Source of the DNA: Desulfobacterales bacterium
GTDB lineage: Bacteria; Desulfobacterota; Desulfobacteria; Desulfobacterales; UBA11574
Direction of reading: 5' to 3'
Length of the DNA: 7,186 nucleotides
NCBI GenBank assembly: GCA_012974475.1
Contig: JAAXQD010000164.1
Span: 1 to 7,186, forward strand
The number at the start of each line of letters is the position of its first letter. Position 1 is the first letter of the stretch. Position numbers and translations under genes: made by a program. Positions 6,035 to 7,186 of this stretch are shown piece after piece. Under the pieces are notes generated by a model, which was not told where the DNA came from, ran no database searches, and saw only the letters and a program-made list of their open reading frames with translations.

Positions 6035-6511
6035 ATGGAAAAACTATACCATCGGTCCTATTTTTTTGATCAAGGCATTCGTTTTGAGTGCCGACGGTGC
6101 GGCGCATGCTGTACCGGGGATCCGGGGACAATATATGTCGATAGAGATGAAATTGTGCGGATCGCCGAATACCTTTCTGTTCGGGTTTCCGTTTGTGTCG
6201 ACACGTATCTTTATCCGATAGAGGAAGGGTACAGCATCAGAGAACATTCTGATGGACGGTGTTTGTTTTACGATAACGGGTGCACCCTCTATCCCGTGCG
6301 GCCCGACCAGTGCAGAACATTTCCTTTTTGGTTTGAGAATATTCGTTCCCTCAAAAAATGGAAACGAACATCCAAGGAATGCCCGGGAATCGGTTGGGGC
6401 CCGCGCTATTCCAAAGTTCAGATTCTGGACATTGTCCGGTCAAACATGGATGCCGTGATAAAAAGTCATCTGACGGGCAACCATAAATGTCGATCATCTA
6501 AAACCCCATAA
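6035..6511 (+). CDS. YkgJ-family cysteine-cluster protein (putative Zn/Fe binding)
   Basis: A 158-residue protein with the hallmark cluster C19-x2-C22-GA-C25-C26-TGDPG near the N-terminus, followed by C76-x6-C83, TLYPVRPDQC93RTFPFW and KEC116PG. These eight cysteines and the RPxxCRxFPFW stretch match the YkgJ (CxxCxxCC) family, thought to chelate zinc or an iron-sulfur centre. The biochemical role of the family is largely unknown. There is no signal peptide, so it is probably cytoplasmic. The ATG at 6035 has AAGGA 6 nt upstream. The next gene begins 11 bp after its stop, implying co-transcription. The last 15 or so residues are basic and not conserved in character. Confidence 0.85.
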   Translation: MEKLYHRSYFFDQGIRFECRRCGACCTGDPGTIYVDRDEIVRIAEYLSVRVSVCVDTYLYPIEEGYSIREHSDGRCLFYDNGCTLYPVRPDQCRTFPFWFENIRSLKKWKRTSKECPGIGWGPRYSKVQILDIVRSNMDAVIKSHLTGNHKCRSSKTP

Positions 6512-6522
6512 AGAGGTGTCAA

Positions 6523-7056
6523 ATGGGAGAAATAAAAAGCACGCTCGATCTGGTTATGGCAAAAACCCGGCACCTTACCCTCAGCCGGGAGGAAAAGGAT
6601 GCGCAAAAAAAGGTCGAGATCCATAAGAGATTAAAAGGCATGGTGCAGAAATATCAGGACAACCTGTTGAAAAAGGATCAACTGGAAAAAGAGCTGGACA
6701 GCTTGAAAAAAACATACGATTTGAATGTGGATGAAATTCTGTTAAATTTGATTTTAGGCAGCCTTGAACCCGGCCGCCACTATCAAATGTATCTTGAACT
6801 GTTAAATGAAATTTACGGCTTAAACGTATCAGGGCTCGAGAAAATATTTCAGGATTTTAAGGGAGCAGTCAAGTCCGCCACTGAAGAAAGGGTCCGTGAG
6901 ATAAAAGCAGATCTTGCAAAACAACGATTTATTTCAGGCGCCGCAGTTGTTCCGAATCTTGATCGTGACCGTGAATGGTTGCCGGTGCTGGGTGATATCA
7001 AGGGAAGGTTCGATCAGATTCTGAGCAGAGAAAAGGGCCGTTTGACAGCCGGGTAG
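6523..7056 (+). CDS. Unrecognised helical, coiled-coil protein
   Basis: A 177-residue, highly charged protein with no signal peptide, no transmembrane segment and no cysteine. Residues about 20-65 are strongly helical with heptad-like spacing (REEKDAQKK, KDQLEKELDSLKK), suggesting a coiled coil. Residues 70-115 are more hydrophobic (ILLNLILGSL, YLELLNEIYGL), and the C-terminus is again basic. I do not recognise the family. The ATG at 6523 has AAGAGGTG just upstream, and the gene follows the YkgJ-type gene by 11 bp, so the two are probably translated from one mRNA. A partner or scaffold role for that protein is only a guess from position. Confidence 0.75.
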   Translation: MGEIKSTLDLVMAKTRHLTLSREEKDAQKKVEIHKRLKGMVQKYQDNLLKKDQLEKELDSLKKTYDLNVDEILLNLILGSLEPGRHYQMYLELLNEIYGLNVSGLEKIFQDFKGAVKSATEERVREIKADLAKQRFISGAAVVPNLDRDREWLPVLGDIKGRFDQILSREKGRLTAG

Positions 7057-7067
7057 TCGTCTGAAAT

Positions 7068-7186
7068 CTATATGTAGTTCAGCACAGACCGGACGATTTG
7101 ATCGAAGTTGGTTTTGATATCCGTGGTACCTGAAACGATTTCGCCGTGACCGGGCAATAGCCATTCGATTTCCAGCTGTGTTAGGC
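7068..7186 (-). CDS. Metallo-beta-lactamase-fold protein, C-terminal end (5' part outside window)
   Basis: On the - strand the frame ending in TAG at 7070-7068 is open to the window edge and gives 38 residues: LTQLEIEWLLPGHGEIV, then SGTTDIKTNFDQIV and the end RSVLNYI. The LLPGHGEIV stretch with its GH is the last metal-ligand motif typical of MBL-fold hydrolases, and a short helix after it is common in the family. The rest of the gene, including the HxHxDH motif, is off the window, so the substrate cannot be assigned. The gene converges on the 177-residue gene with an 11-bp gap. Confidence 0.7.
   Translation of the reverse strand, partial: LTQLEIEWLLPGHGEIVSGTTDIKTNFDQIVRSVLNYI

Noticed and set aside
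5940..6221. 93-residue + strand ORF overlapping the YkgJ-type gene
   Set aside because: It overlaps a motif-supported gene in another frame, and its 5' part covers the likely promoter; no domain is visible.

Overview
The window looks like chromosomal DNA of a Desulfobacterota (former Deltaproteobacteria) bacterium, probably an anaerobic sulfate-reducer-like lineage. This is inferred from the gene set: a PilY1 / DUF4124 / PilB-GspE pilus block, a selenoprotein, a divergent YchF-like GTPase and a YkgJ-type Cys-cluster protein. It also rests on moderate GC and a CCCCGCAGC-type palindrome that I recall from such genomes but could not look up. TGA is an ordinary stop elsewhere in the window (the PilY1-like and YchF-like genes end with it), so the standard bacterial code applies.

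Left block (1-4462, all + strand): the C-terminal part of a PilY1-like pilus tip/adhesin protein; a short exported DUF4124 coiled-coil protein; an exported DsbA/thioredoxin-fold protein; and a PilB/GspE-family secretion ATPase. Gaps are about 60-80 bp and two of them hold perfect hairpins. The main result is the third gene. It reads as one 286-residue protein from 1711 to 2571, interrupted only by an in-frame TGA at 2122-2124. That TGA sits exactly where the first catalytic cysteine of the CxxC motif belongs (FSDFQ-U-PYC). A strong hairpin at 2152-2169 displays an AGGU loop at the distance expected of a bacterial SECIS element. This is therefore very probably a selenocysteine-containing periplasmic thiol oxidoreductase, and a standard gene caller would split it into two false ORFs. 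A reasonable hypothesis is that it forms or repairs disulfides in the exported, Cys-containing PilY1-like protein beside it.

Middle block (4532-5851, - strand): a small single-domain cupin followed 27 bp later by a YchF-like GTPase that keeps its P-loop and C-terminal TGS domain but has lost the usual DxxG (G3) motif. A near-consensus sigma-70 promoter lies just upstream of the cupin.

Right block (6035-7056, + strand): a YkgJ-family Cys-cluster (metal-binding) protein and an unrecognised 177-residue helical protein, 11 bp apart, probably transcribed from an extended -10 promoter in the divergent intergenic region. At the right edge, the last 38 residues of a metallo-beta-lactamase-fold protein enter on the - strand.
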